Assembly (NCBI GenBank): GCA_023548195.1
Contig: JAJHZJ010000008.1
Coordinates: forward strand, 1,329,999 to 1,393,998
Length of the DNA stretch: 64,000 nucleotides
Origin: Bettongia penicillata ogilbyi
Lineage: Eukaryota; Chordata; Mammalia; Diprotodontia; Potoroidae
Reading direction: 5' to 3'
Shown: positions 10,446 through 21,260 of the stretch, in pieces
How the letters are laid out: every line of letters begins with the position of its first letter
Position numbering within the stretch: position 1 is the stretch's first letter
Program-made: the position numbers and the translations under genes
The notes under the pieces: model-generated
What the model was told of the DNA's origin: nothing
Databases searched by the model: none
The model's input: the letters and a program-made list of their open reading frames with translations, nothing else

Positions 10446-11398
10446 ATCACAGGATGGAGATATCTCGAGATAAATAGATAGTTATCCATTGACTGTGGAC
10501 TTCAGGGCTTTGGAAGTATGTGCTCTACTCTCAAAGTTTTGTAAGAAATACAAAGATTTATCCACATATTAGGAAATATTGTAGATGAAAATTTGTTTAG
10601 AAATGTATAGGAGGTCTTAGTAATGCCTACCTCCCCTAGGAACTTTACTCAATGAAGATGTCCTGAATGTCCTGTCCTGTTTCCATAGGGCATTCTCAAT
10701 CTCCTTCTGTGATTATTCAGAAAAATACTTCTACAGCTACATCCTCATTTTAGAGAAGTGGAAATTGTAGCTAAATGGGTTTAAGTGATGTGGTTAGAGT
10801 CACGCCATTATTAAATTTCTAAGGTATACAAGGGATAGGTCTGTTATTGTCTTACCGATAGCTGAGATTTTCCAGTGCTACAGTTTCAAAAAATGTACCA
10901 TTCTCTAGTCTCTAGTCAATGATGAGCCCTCAAACTATGGGAGGCTGGTTCACACATAGCAACCCTCTCCACATCCACACTTCAGGTCCTTCAAACTAGG
11001 CAGGAGCTACTAGGCATTTTGCTCTATTGGTTTAGATTTTAAAAAGCCAAGATTATTTCTTTACTGTAGTAAAGCATCAAGGTAAGGCTCTAGTGGAACA
11101 TGTAAGAAATACTACTGTATATTTAAAGATCCATTTTTAATTGTTGCAAGTTATGTTAGATGACAGAATGTCAAATAATGAATCCTGATTCAGTCATCTA
11201 ACTTAAACTTCCCCAAAACTGCCTAATACCCTGCATATTTAAAAACAAATTTCTGTCTAGGATGTTTCCTAGACTTTGATTACTCCAGAAAACTCAGGTC
11301 AATCTTTGTGGAAAATTGAAGTAAAGTTGATTCAGCTTTTTAAGTTTCAGAATGCAATTGAAAAGGATAATAAATTTGGATAATATAATTGATTTTAT
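10446..11398. other. Mostly unassigned; weak MIR core near 10740
   Basis: Around 10730-10820 a degraded antisense MIR core may be present ('cctcattttagagaagtgg...gtggttagagtcac'). The remainder shows no known element. Confidence 0.4.
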
Positions 11399-11421
11399 GG
11401 TGTGTGTGTGTGTGTGTATGT
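11399..11421. repeat. (TG)n microsatellite
   Basis: About eleven TG dinucleotides with one TA change. Confidence 0.9.
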
Positions 11422-12120
11422 GAAAGAGATAGAAAAGGGGGGTGATTATTGAATTTCAAGAATCTAGCACATACTAACTTCTCAAACACTTCAATTCAAT
11501 TCAGTTGTCAAACACTATAATTCTATTAGAAAAGCAAAGCACAGATTTTGCCCCAGATCATTTCCGGGTAACCCTCAATATAGGCAGGAGGATATAATTA
11601 TGTAGGGGTGTTGGGGGGGACTCATAAGTTAATCAGTTTCATAAAATAAAGTTTTTCTGTAACTTCCTTCTAAGTAGAACACACTCATTCCAGCAGCTTT
11701 GTGTAATGAATATGGGTGTGGCAGGGATTATTCTTGGTTCCCTGCAAATGGAGCAGGAGTATTGTGAGGTTCTGTACGGACAGCGGTCATAAAGTATTTT
11801 ATCACATTAAAGGACTAAATAAATGCCAATTGATACATTGTTATTATTGTCGTTTAGCTGGTCTAGAATTAGAGGGCCTCCAGTTTTATGACAATTTCAT
11901 TCCCTGAGAATGACTCAAGTTTGATTCTCTGCATTGGTTCAACACCTCCCCAACTGCTTCTCCTTTTCCCCCCACCCCAATTAGCATGTTAGAGGACAGA
12001 GTACTGAATTCCTTCCAAATCCTGCCTTTATAGAGGCCTCACAGTGTTCCTAGTAACTCCATTTTCCACCATCTACATGGAAACAAAATAACTCATTCCC
12101 AAACAGGGTGTCTCCCCCTC
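11422..12120. other. Unassigned sequence
   Basis: No repeat family recognised. A small direct reiteration 'caattcaattcag' sits near 11490. Confidence 0.4.
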
Positions 12121-12258
12121 CTTAGCTTTCTTTTTCATATTATCTACCCCAAATAGATTGTCAGTTCCTTGAGGGCAGAAATTTGTATGCCTAGTGCTTA
12201 GTAGAGTGCCTAGAACAGAGCAGACACTTAAGGAATACATATGGAATTGAATCAACCC
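12121..12258 (+). mobile_element. L2 3'-end fragment
   Basis: 'agattgtcagttccttgagggcagaaattt', 'tgcctagtgcttagtagagtgcctagaacagagcagacacttaagg' is the sense L2 terminus. Confidence 0.8.
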
Positions 12259-12352
12259 TGCTCCTGCACTCCTGCTGAGCTAAGATAATATTTGCAGAAC
12301 ATACAGGGATGTGCTGGCAAATGTTTATTAGCTAGGCTCTCCAGGAAAAAAA

Positions 12353-12418
12353 AATATATATATGTGTGTGTGTGTGTGTGCGTGTGTGTGTGTGTGTATG
12401 CGTATATATGCACATGTA
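12353..12418. repeat. (TA)n(TG)n microsatellite
   Basis: An A run passes into TA, then about 20 TG units with single-base interruptions, then TATG. Confidence 0.95.
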
Positions 12419-12766
12419 TTTAAACTGTTTTATTAATACTTTCTAAAGTTTAGATCATAAATAGACAATAAATTGAGTCTTGATTCGTGAGGGTTGCTAA
12501 GTTCTGAGATACAAATGCTCATGTTGAAAATTTAACAAGTTCAATTAGAACTGCCTCCAGCACCCCTCTAAGGTGAGGGCACCTCTGGAAAGCAGGCTGA
12601 ACACTGAGAAGGATTGGCTTGGGTTTCTAGCAGGATACCATTTCCTGGATCTGCCAGAGTATCTAACAGGGGCATAGTGAGTCTCTCCTTGTTGATACTG
12701 TCTGTCAACTATTTCCCATAACCTTTCTGAGGAAGCTAATTTGGGCCAATGGTCAAATGTCAGTAA
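12419..12766. other. Unassigned sequence
   Basis: An 89-codon minus-strand open frame (12814 to 12545) has no recognisable motif. Confidence 0.4.
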
Positions 12767-12850
12767 TGGTGTGTATGTGTGTCTATACCCACATACACAT
12801 ATACACAGATACATGTATATGAAAATATATAATATATATGCACGTATATT
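12767..12850. repeat. TG/CA/TA low-complexity tract
   Basis: Alternating purine-pyrimidine dinucleotides of mixed type, prone to length change. Confidence 0.85.
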
Positions 12851-12999
12851 TCATCTAACAAACTTTGTTTTGATAAAAAAGAACCTTTTATGTCATAATA
12901 ACTATGAAAGTCTCTTCAAAAGGTTAGTATTTAACATCAAATATATTATTTAAATGCGTATAGTTTACTTCTATACATTGAAATGGTTTTAGCTTTTAT

Positions 13000-13440
13000 T
13001 TTTTGTTTTTTGCTAAAAGGGAAATATCATTTCCTTTAAGGATAATGATATTTTTATTAAATTAAGATCAGTAAGAACCCCTGCAATCCAAACTATTTTG
13101 ACTTTAATATAGTTTTATTGCAGATGAAGAACAAACCTAGCCCTTGTGTTTCCTTGGAGGCAGCGATTAGTGGCTGTATCAATTTTTGCCTGGAAATGGT
13201 CCAAATCTAGCTGTTTGAGGCAGAATTTATTCACCCCTCAGCCCCACCTTTGATCATCCTGTTGGCTTTTCACTCTGAGCCATTGCTTACAAAAGCAGAA
13301 GTTAACTATTTGCAAGGAAAACATGGTAATCCCATAGCGAAAGTGCTACCGCTGTAAATATTTTCATGTTCTAATAGGGACCTTGGGGTGTTGTTCTACA
13401 GAAATAATATTCTTTTCTTATGTGCTACAGATAGGGAACA
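13000..13440. other. Low-repeat block, candidate conserved noncoding element
   Basis: Repeat-free with moderately higher complexity than its surroundings. It contains homeodomain-type 'taatgata', 'gcgattagtgg' and 'tttgatcatcctg' words. No open frame of note. Calling it conserved is inference from texture only. Confidence 0.3.
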
Positions 13441-13717
13441 AGGTTTTTTAGGACTTGTTTTTATTTGTTTTGCTAGGGCTTGAATGTTAACGTCAGCACA
13501 TGTACTCCAGTGGATCATGTTTTTTGCCTCTATATTTTACATCATTGGCATGCTTTGATCTTTCCTTTGCATAGCTTTTATAATTTCTTCAACATATTTC
13601 CCATGGAAGTCGATTCAGATGAAGGTAAAGGTCTAAAAATTAAAATGCAATATGCAAAAGAACCCTCCACAAATATCCCCCTCCAAATCTCGCATCAGGA
13701 TGGGAAAATACCCTGTT

Positions 13718-13832
13718 TAACTTCCCTTTGACCTCAGATTCTTTATTTATAAAATAAAAGAGTTGGAGTAGAAGAGCCCTGGAGTCCCTTCTGGCTCTAG
13801 TATAGATCTAGGATCCAATGATTCCAAGTCTT
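13718..13832 (+). mobile_element. MIR 3' part
   Basis: 'tgacctcagattctttatttataaaataaaagagttggagtag', 'ctggagtcccttctggctctag' and 'gatccaatgattcc' match the MIR core and marsupial tail. Confidence 0.65.
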
Positions 13833-13834
13833 CA

Positions 13835-14764
13835 AAGCCTACAGCAACAAAATGCAGACTCTGGAAGCACCTAAGTACTATTTTTCAGTGTGGCCCTGGG
13901 AATGGCCAATATGTCTATCACTCTAGTATTAGCATGACTAAGCTTGGAGACACTCATCATCCATTTGACTGAAGTGTATTGGAATTTTTGACCATAGCAA
14001 GTTTTGAAAGCAGCATTTCAAGAGAGACAGGAATTGTGATCTTTATTAGTGGAGGGAGTAGCCAAACTGTCAAAATCATGGCTATTTCAAGCATTCCTCA
14101 TTGTTTGAAGATGTGCTTCCATATCTCCTTACAAGTGCTGCTTCTCTCCATGCTGCACTCAGTGAACCTACTTCTGTCTCTTTTATAGTATCTGAATGAA
14201 CATTGCTCTAGCATCCTTCCTCAACTCATCCCCCACCCAACAGAATTTTGTTTCAATAGACATTAATTCAGGGAGAGTAGACCATGACATCGCAGAACTA
14301 TAGTTTAAACCCTACTTTGTTGTCCTTGTAACAATTCCAGCCACTGGGTCACGTGGAAAACACCCGAAAGCCACGTGTGATAGAACAAATCTGTCATGCT
14401 TCTTACAAGGGAAGTTAAGGTTGGTCAATTTCATGACCTTGGGATTTTTGAGTTATAGCAAACTAAACTTATTCGTTGTCTACACTGTTTGGCATTAATA
14501 TAGTGAGCCCCCATGAAGGGACTTTTGAGGGACCAGGTTGCCTAAGGAGGGGTAGACCAGCTCATGCCAGAAAGCAGCATAGGACAAAGCTCCTGTGCAG
14601 ATCATTAGTGGGATTGATTCATAATATTCTAGGTAACCACCATACATCCATCCTAGGTGAGACAGGAAAATTTCATCTTGGAATGGCAAGGCTAGGGAAG
14701 GGAAGGGAAGACACAGGAAAAAATCATAGGATTTAGCACAGGAAAAAAATATTTAGATATCAGC
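13835..14764. other. Unassigned sequence with paired E-boxes
   Basis: Apart from the two CACGTG sites (listed separately) and a GGGAA reiteration near 14697-14709, no element was recognised. Confidence 0.45.
14350..14377. promoter_or_regulatory. Two CACGTG E-boxes 22 bp apart
   Basis: Perfect CACGTG palindromes at 14350-14355 and 14372-14377 are separated by about two helical turns. CACGTG is bound by bHLH-zip factors (USF, MYC/MAX, CLOCK/BMAL1). No adjacent core promoter or transcript was seen, so use is unproven. Confidence 0.4.
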
Positions 14765-14932
14765 TTCGGTTTTCTCATTTAATGATGAGGAAACTGATGC
14801 CCATAAATATGTAGTTACTCACAAGCTGTCAATTAGGATAGTAAATAGCAGAATCAGAGTTCGAACTGTAACTTTCTAACCTCAGATCTTCCTTCCATTT
14901 GCTATGTCCTACTATATCCCTGTTCAAATAGA
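14765..14932 (-). mobile_element. MIR fragment
   Basis: 'tcatttaatgatgaggaaactgatgccc', 'tagttactcacaagctgtcaattagg' and 'gcagaatcagagttcgaactgtaactttctaacctcagat' is antisense MIR. Confidence 0.75.
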
Positions 14933-14938
14933 CCCTTG

Positions 14939-14949
14939 CTAGGCAATTG
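14939..14949. repeat. Target-site duplication, left copy
   Basis: The 11-mer ctaggcaattg is repeated exactly at 15264-15274, flanking the SINE between. Confidence 0.9.
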
Positions 14950-15263
14950 GGGCAGCTAAGTGGTGCAGTGGATAGAGCACCAATGCAGGAGTCAGGAGGA
15001 CCTGAGTTCAAATCTCACCTCAGACACTTGACACTCACTAGCTCTGTGACCCTGGGCAAATCACTTACCCCAATTGCCTCATCCAGGGTCATCTCCAGTC
15101 ATCTTGATGAATATCTGGTCACTGGATTCAGATGATTCTGGAGGAGAAGGGAGGCTGGTAACCTGCACAGCCCTCCCTCACTCAAAACAAAGTCAAGTGC
15201 AAGTCATGTCATTATTTCTCTGATGGCGTGGTCTTCTTTGGCAACAAAGGACGAACGCACACA
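14950..15263 (+). mobile_element. Long CA-tailed marsupial SINE, intact
   Basis: A tRNA-related head 'gggcagctaagtggtgcagtgg' with 'ggagtcaggaggacctgagttcaa' and 'gctctgtgaccctgggcaaatc' is joined to a long 3' body ('tcatctccagtcatcttgatg', 'agccctccctcactcaaaac', 'gatggcgtggtcttctttggc') ending 'gaacgcacacac'. Exact 11-bp target duplications flank it, so the ends are certain and the insertion is comparatively young. The class resembles Australian marsupial WSINE/WALLSI elements; that name is from memory and not certain. Confidence 0.9.
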
Positions 15264-15274
15264 CTAGGCAATTG
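15264..15274. repeat. Target-site duplication, right copy
   Basis: Identical to 14939-14949. Confidence 0.9.
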
Positions 15275-15840
15275 TAGTCCTCACTGATATGACAGATTAT
15301 TGGTTGTAACATTTGTGGCAAAGCAAAATTCTTAAGCCCATCTAGTCTGCTAGGTGTTCCAACATTATGATACTGGATAGATTGAGTGGTATTAGGACAC
15401 TTGAACCACTCAAGTAGGGCGACTGTAAGAAGGCTAATCAAAAGAAGAATTATGTGGTTGTGCGATCATACAGTTTTAAACATATTGACATTCCTGTAGA
15501 GGAGAGCTGTTATGATGGGTAGGAATCAGACCTGGAGTGACTCATTTTTGGGGGAAGCCTAGAAGGAGAACAGTCATAAAGGGAAATAGTCCTAAGCTCT
15601 TTTATAAGTGCTAGGACCAGTGATCAAAAGACAGACCATCTAATCTAACTTATTTCCTCATGTGGATCCCTACCTTTAAAAAGCAACTTTATAAAGCACA
15701 TACAGTATGGAGGAAGGAGAAGGAAAGGGAGTAAGTGCTCCACAACTGTGATTTCAATGATCTGGGGAACTTGGAATGTGGAAATTCCTTCCAGTACCGA
15801 TCAGCAGCTGTGCAATTTAAAGTCTTAAGACAGCTGCCTA
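15275..15840. other. Unassigned sequence
   Basis: No recognised element. An open frame of 82 codons (15441 to 15193, minus) overlaps the SINE and is not a gene. Confidence 0.4.
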
Positions 15841-15842
15841 GG

Positions 15843-15932
15843 AACAGTAGTCACAGAGCCAATAAGTAATAGAGGGAGTCCTTGAACCCAGTCATTTCTG
15901 AGTCCAAGTCTGGCCCTCTCTTCACTGAACAG
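15843..15932 (-). mobile_element. MIR fragment
   Basis: 'gtcacagagccaataagtaatagagg' and 'ccttgaacccagtcatttctgagtccaagtctgg' are the antisense MIR head region. Confidence 0.7.
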
Positions 15933-15934
15933 AG

Positions 15935-16190
15935 AGAGAGCTATGTGGTACAGTGGGTAGAGTTCTGGGCTTGGAGTCAAGAAGACTAAAATTCAAATCT
16001 GGCTTCAGGTATTTATTAGCTCCGCAATCTTGGGCAAGTCACTTAAGCTCTGTCTGCCTCAGTTTCCTCAACTGTAAAATAAGAATCATAATAGCATAAG
16101 GTTGTGTCTCAAAAGAGAAAATATCTATAAAGCACTTAGCATAGTACCTGATACATATTAAGTGTTTAATAAATGTTTATTATATAATGA
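15935..16190 (+). mobile_element. Full-length MIR-type SINE
   Basis: All sense landmarks are present in order: 'ctatgtggtacagtgggtagag', 'ggagtcaagaagactaaaattcaaatc', 'tcttgggcaagtcacttaagctctgtctgcctcagtttcctc', 'aataagaatcataatagc' and the tail 'acatattaagtgtttaataaatgtttatt'. Confidence 0.85.
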
Positions 16191-16219
16191 CTATTATGTG
16201 ATATTAACATATTATAATC

Positions 16220-16580
16220 CTCTTACTGGTATTCACAACTTTGATCCTTGCTGTCTTTCCTGCATGCCTACACATTATTCCTCTCTGCAGACTCTGTGGC
16301 CCAGCCACAATCACCTTCTTCTTGTTCCTAACACACCATATTTCTTGTCCATGCCTTTGTACTGACTGTTCCCCAGCCTGGAATGTTGTCTTTCCACATC
16401 TCTCTCTCTCTTGGAATTCTTGGCTCCATATTCAGCTCAGTCATCTCCTCTTGAAGTCTTTCCAGGTTCTACACTGAGATATCTCATGTCTCCATTGTTT
16501 TCTTTGTAGCCATATACAGTGTTAGAATATAAACTCATCGAGGACAGGAGCTGTTTTTTGATTGGTCTTTGTCTTTTTTT
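16220..16580 (+). mobile_element. L2 LINE, upstream part of split copy
   Basis: 'atttcttgtccatgcctttgtactgactgttccccagcctggaatg', 'ctcagtcatctcctcttgaagtctttccagg' and 'agaatataaactcatcgaggacagg' are L2 3' coding and UTR sequence in sense. Confidence 0.85.
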
Positions 16581-16779
16581 ATTGTTGGGGTTGTTGTTCA
16601 GTCATGACCAACTCTTCATGACCCATACAGGGTTTTCTTGGCAAAGCTATTAGAATGGTTTGCCATTTCCTTCTCCAGAAGATTAAGGCAAATAGACTTG
16701 CCCAGGGTCACACAGTTAGTGAGTATCTGAGGTTAGATTTGAACTCAGGTCTATCCCAAGCCCACTGCTCTATCCATGG
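16581..16779 (-). mobile_element. Mon-1-type SINE inside L2
   Basis: 'ttgttgttcagtcatgaccaactcttcatgacc', 'ttcttggcaaagctattagaatggtttgccatttccttctcc', 'ttgcccagggtcacacag' and 'tttgaactcagg...ctctatcc' are the antisense Mon-1 order. It interrupts the final segment of an L2. Confidence 0.85.
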
Positions 16780-16860
16780 AGTTTCTTTGCATTCCTATCA
16801 CCTAGCAATGACTAGTACAGATGAAGAGTTTAATCAACGCTTGTTGATTATCTTCTCAGT
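16780..16860 (+). mobile_element. L2 LINE terminus resumed
   Basis: After the SINE the L2 end continues with 'tttctttgcattcctatcacctagcaatgac' and 'gtttaatcaacgcttgttgatt'. Confidence 0.75.
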
Positions 16861-16911
16861 ATGTTGATCTTGTCTATTCCTAAGGCTGTGAGTTTCAAAA
16901 CATCTGGATAG

Positions 16912-16978
16912 TGCATATTATCTAGCACGGTGTTTTGCACGCAGCAAACACTTAATAAATGCTTCTTGATGTAGATCT
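16912..16978 (+). mobile_element. Second L2/MIR-type 3' terminus
   Basis: 'atctagcacggtgttttgcacgcagcaaacacttaataaatgcttcttgatg' is a terminal segment of this family, distinct from the one just upstream. Confidence 0.6.
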
Positions 16979-16979
16979 T

Positions 16980-17914
16980 TTATAAGCCATTTCTACCACA
17001 TTCATAGACATTCACATCAGAGCAGTATCTTTATATATGAAGGACTAAATAGTTCTACTGATTTTATGCCTTCTACTTAAAGGTACTGTATCCTTACAGA
17101 TAAAAAAGCAATTTTCTTAGATAAATTAACAAGAATATAAAATCAGTAGCGATGCTGTTTTGGAGACCATAAATGTCCTTCCATTTTTTTTCCAAGTCTT
17201 TGAAATCTTGGGAGATCTATTTTTTCTTCTTTTTTTTTTTGTTTCTTCAATTTTGGCTGTTCTCCAAAAATTACTTGTCAGTAGAAATTTGCTCACACAG
17301 TGAAATAAAAACCCTAAGCAGATAAAGGAAAGAGATAAATTACTTGCCAAGCTAAATGCTTTAATGGCGAGTTTATTACTTTTTTTTTGATTGGTACTTT
17401 AAAATCCTCAAACTTTGCAACAGAAATTGAATAACAGTTCTTGCTTTTCTGACACAATATATTTAAGCTTTAAGTTATAAATGGTGTTAAAGCAGATACT
17501 GAAGATTTTACATACAAGTATTATGGTGGGAATGTTGATATTAGTATACTGAAAGGGATACCTGGTTGGAGGCAGTGTACCAAAGCAGTGGGAAAATCTG
17601 ATCAACCATGCCTAGGCCTTTGGGAACATGTGAAAGCCTCTGAAATAAAAACTATCTCAATGCATTTGATATATGATTTCATCAGTATGGGAACCCTCCA
17701 GTGGTACAGATTTTAATTCATCCACAGCTTTTTACCCTATGTGATCTTGTCCATGTCCTCCCATAAATCCTTCATGGAGTGTTTAACCAATGCATTGAAA
17801 GCCTTTAAAATAATGTGGATACAAGAGCAACACTTGAGGTTTCTGTATGTTACCCTGTTATGATAGAAAAAGAGAAGGGATGGTCATTTATTAATACCCC
17901 ATCAGTAGAAAGTG
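16980..17914. other. Unassigned AT-rich sequence
   Basis: Pyrimidine-rich spots at 17220-17243 and 17380-17390. No known repeat recognised; open frames here are short. Confidence 0.4.
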
Positions 17915-18088
17915 AACTGAGATTAGAGTAGAAGTTCTGGGTTAAAATTCTCTGTTACTGCTTTGTGAATCACTATTGGACAAATCACTTGTCCCATGGA
18001 CCTCAGTTTCCTCTCCTGTAACATGAGAAGGTTGGGCTAAGATGGCTTATAATTTTCTTCCAACTTTACATTTTTAATTTCTCAATTA
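17915..18088 (+). mobile_element. MIR SINE
   Basis: 'gtagaagttctgggttaaaattc', 'attggacaaatcacttgtcccatggacctcagtttcctctcctgtaacatgag' and a 'gggctaagatggc' tail. Confidence 0.75.
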
Positions 18089-18089
18089 T

Positions 18090-19966
18090 TTATTCCTTTC
18101 ATAAAATCTTTTACATTATTTCAAGTATGTGAACCACCACTGGTAAAATATAGTATTATATCCTACTTACACCATGTATTCCTCTTCTGACCTGTAGGAC
18201 AACCCAGATTTTTAGAGATCTTAATATTCTATGACTCACCAGGAATATATATGTGTATTAAAAATAGTATGGGTATTTGAATATGTTTGGGATTCTTGAT
18301 ACTAGTGCACAGTTTCAAAACCAATGGCAAATCAACCCATTGTTCCCATCATATTTAGCTCTGGGAGCAGTTCATTATCCATTTGCAATGTGCAAATGAA
18401 CTATCCATTCAAAGCATGTATCATAATCTGGGCAATATTCCTTCATTCACCTTTTATTTTCCTCTGTCGATTATTTGGTCACTCTTGTTTAAATTGATCT
18501 CTCTAAAGGAGATCATGAAATATTCTGAGTGCTAAATACAGCAAATTCAATAACTTCTGCAAATAGAAACATGTGGAAGATCTCACCATCTTTAATGAAT
18601 CTCTGTTTAATATGGGCTATGTTCAGAAGATCTATGACACTGTGGAACACTTTTGGAAAATGCATTTTTTTTCTGTGCTAGTTTTTGTCTTTGCCTATAT
18701 TTTTATTCTCTAAACTTTTTCATTCAATTATGTGACTTGATCCTCATATAATGGTGATTTTTTTTTCATCCTTTGTGGTATCTTTCCACTTTTTAAGTAT
18801 TTGAATAACAAGTTCTTTGATTGCTTCCAGTACAGACTTCATGTTTACTTGGTTAGATTAAACTATTATATTGGATTTCAATTTGAAAGTAATTTCTAAT
18901 TCTTCAGATGGATATGGAAGTACCCAAATATGGTGGTCAGTTGGTCAATAAGATTAGAATTATTATAAAAATGTTGAACTATCTTACTATTTGTCCTTCC
19001 AAATTTATCTGTCAAATCTGTTAAACCAATTTAATTTGTCACTCAAGTCAACTTTTTTTTGATGACTGGTTTTCCTCATCCTCCCTTTATGGTACTTAGT
19101 TCTTGTGAACTTTTGCATTTATTCTATAACTTTTTGCAAATGAACTTGATTCTCAATCAACATTGTGTTTTGAAGCTGGGTCTTTCCATTAGCAAGAAGA
19201 CAAGATATATGGAATGGGATGGTTTCTGGATGTAGTTAGCTTCCTTGTGGTGGCTATAAAACTTCAATGAATTTTCTTTAAGAAATATTAATAATATGAC
19301 GCTATCTGAACTTTCTTCCATTTTCCTTTTTTTGTGTAAACAATTAATTTAAATAAGTTTGGTCAGAACTTTGTAACTGCATGCAATCATGATGTCTTCT
19401 TCAAATTTGATGCTGAATTTTATTTTTTTTACTTTTTGAGGGTCTAACATAGAGTTGATTTCCTTTTCTGTCATATTCTTTGGTGTTTCCTATATTCACT
19501 GGCTTCCAATTTTCTCTTTAAAGGAAATATTCATCATGAAGAAGTGTGCAGCTTCTACTGAAATTAAGAATGTTAAATAATTGTCTAGTGATTGGCAAGT
19601 TGATATACATCTAGAGGAACCACATCAATGCTGTCATTCTCATTATGAATGAATCTAAGGCATGAAGACCTTTGTATTTATTCCATTTCCAAATTGAATG
19701 CATCTATCTATGCATTTTCTTGTGCTTACATTTATCACAGTCAACCCACCTGAGCATCTCAAGAGTCTTACCTATTTAAGCAGCTCAAGAGTTTTATTGT
19801 GCCCATAGTCTGTCCATTCAGACTGTAGCTTTTGCACAAAGGTTACTACCACTTATCTGCCATATCAGTGATGACCACATTTGACTAGAAAGGGTGTACT
19901 TGAACAAGAGTGGGACTGAGTAGAATGAGACTCTAAAGGTGTATTTCAATGAGATTAGCCTCAATT
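18090..19966. other. Long AT-rich stretch, unassigned
   Basis: About 1.9 kb without any element I can name. The minus strand reads as A-rich with long semi-open stretches, so a very old antisense LINE or processed copy is possible. No motif was identified. Confidence 0.35.
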
Positions 19967-19967
19967 A

Positions 19968-20350
19968 TCACAGAAGCTGGTGAGAGGGGAGGCACCTTGG
20001 ATAGGTGGTTTTGTCAAGAAGTTTGGCCAAGAAGTAGAGCAGAATTATTTGATGATAGCTAACAGGGGTGATCAGATTAAGCAAGGATGAGAGAGATTTG
20101 GGCATGTTTTTAGACAGCAAGGAAAGAACAATTAGATTGGGAGAGATTTCAGATATTAAGAGTGTGGGGATGATAGGAGAAATATACTGGAGATATAACG
20201 GGTGGGAATCAAGAATACATATAGAGGGATTTGCCAGGGCAAGGGGGAGGGTTTCCTCTTCATCTGGGATAAGAAAAAAAAGAGATACTTGGAGAAAATG
20301 TTGGAGTGATGTATGGTGAGGAAGAGGGAAGAAGGGAAATGCAGTGTTCA
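19968..20350 (-). mobile_element. L2 reverse-transcriptase fragment
   Basis: A 127-codon minus-strand open frame (20351 to 19968) reads like the L2/CR1-clade ORF2 segment before the 'NYRPISLLPFLAKVLE' box: here 'LITPVSYHQIILLYFLAK' then 'LLDKTTYPRCLP'. The nucleotide text ('agcaaggatgagagag', 'gggcatgtttttagacag', 'ggatttgccagggcaag') also matches antisense L2. The fragment is open over its length but truncated at both ends, with no start context. It is a dead retrotransposon piece, not a host gene. Confidence 0.8.
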
Positions 20351-20639
20351 TTACAGCAGTGGTAGTAAGTCAAATCAGAATAGTTTGAACAGTTTTCCCT
20401 TTAAGGACACAGCATCATATGTGAAGAAAAGATGGTTTGGCAGATATGTTAAATTATTTGGGGCTCCACTTTTCTTTATCATCTTCCTGGCCTCATCCTT
20501 CATGTGTTTATGCCTCTTTTTTCTTTAACATCTCTAAAATTATAAGAAAAATGCTGTTCCTGAAATATTATGAATCATTCCTAATAAGATTCATTCCATA
20601 TCCCACCAAATAAAAAAATAGAAAGATGTAATGTGTCCC
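20351..20639. other. Unassigned sequence
   Basis: Nothing recognised; it forms the left margin of a long low-repeat block. Confidence 0.4.
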
Positions 20640-21260
20640 TTTGGAGAAGCAGTTGGAAAACTGTCCTATCAACTGGATATTTGTCTTTTCAGGCAGAAGT
20701 CATCAAAGCATCAAACCACTTAGAGCTCTGTTCTGATTGGCTGAACTCTTTTTAAATAATTTATAGATGCATGTAATCACAGTATTTGCTGCCTGATGAC
20801 TTTCTGTGCTTGAATCAGTGATGGGGAAAAGAAAACCCAATACACTAAGTTGTTGATGGTAACCCCTGGGGAAAATATTTCTTTAGGGAAGTATTCCTAC
20901 TCTAACTATTGGAAATCTTGAAAAGTCACAAAAATTGAAATTATGAGACCACTGAAGGGAACTACTGAGAGTAATCATCGTAGTCTTTCTCACAGCTTGC
21001 CTCGATGACAGCTTGATGGGTTTATTGCAGTTGGCATGGATTGTTTTGGCTCAGCTAAATGGCAGCTATCTCACATGCCCTTGATTGTGCACAGATTAAT
21101 CAAAGGCTTTTGAAGTGATGGCTTTTCGTGGAGAAGGTGCAACAGCATCATTTGAAAGACTACTGCATTTTAAACAGACAAAGCCACGTCAAGAAATTTT
21201 TAAGGTAAAGGTCCTGCTCCACAGGCTGCAATATCTCTATATCAGGATCATTCTTTTAAT
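20640..21260. other. Low-repeat block, candidate conserved noncoding element
   Basis: About 600 nt without repeats, of balanced composition. It includes the palindrome GATTAATC (21094-21101) overlapping ATCAAAGG (21099-21106), a TCF/LEF-type site. 'cttgattgtgcac' and 'ggcagctatctcacatgccc' lie nearby. There is no long open frame. The texture suggests a developmental enhancer, but conservation was not tested. Confidence 0.4.

Noticed and set aside
18090..19966. Possible antisense LINE or processed pseudogene
   Set aside because: The A-rich minus strand looks element-like, but no diagnostic box could be identified, so it is left unassigned.
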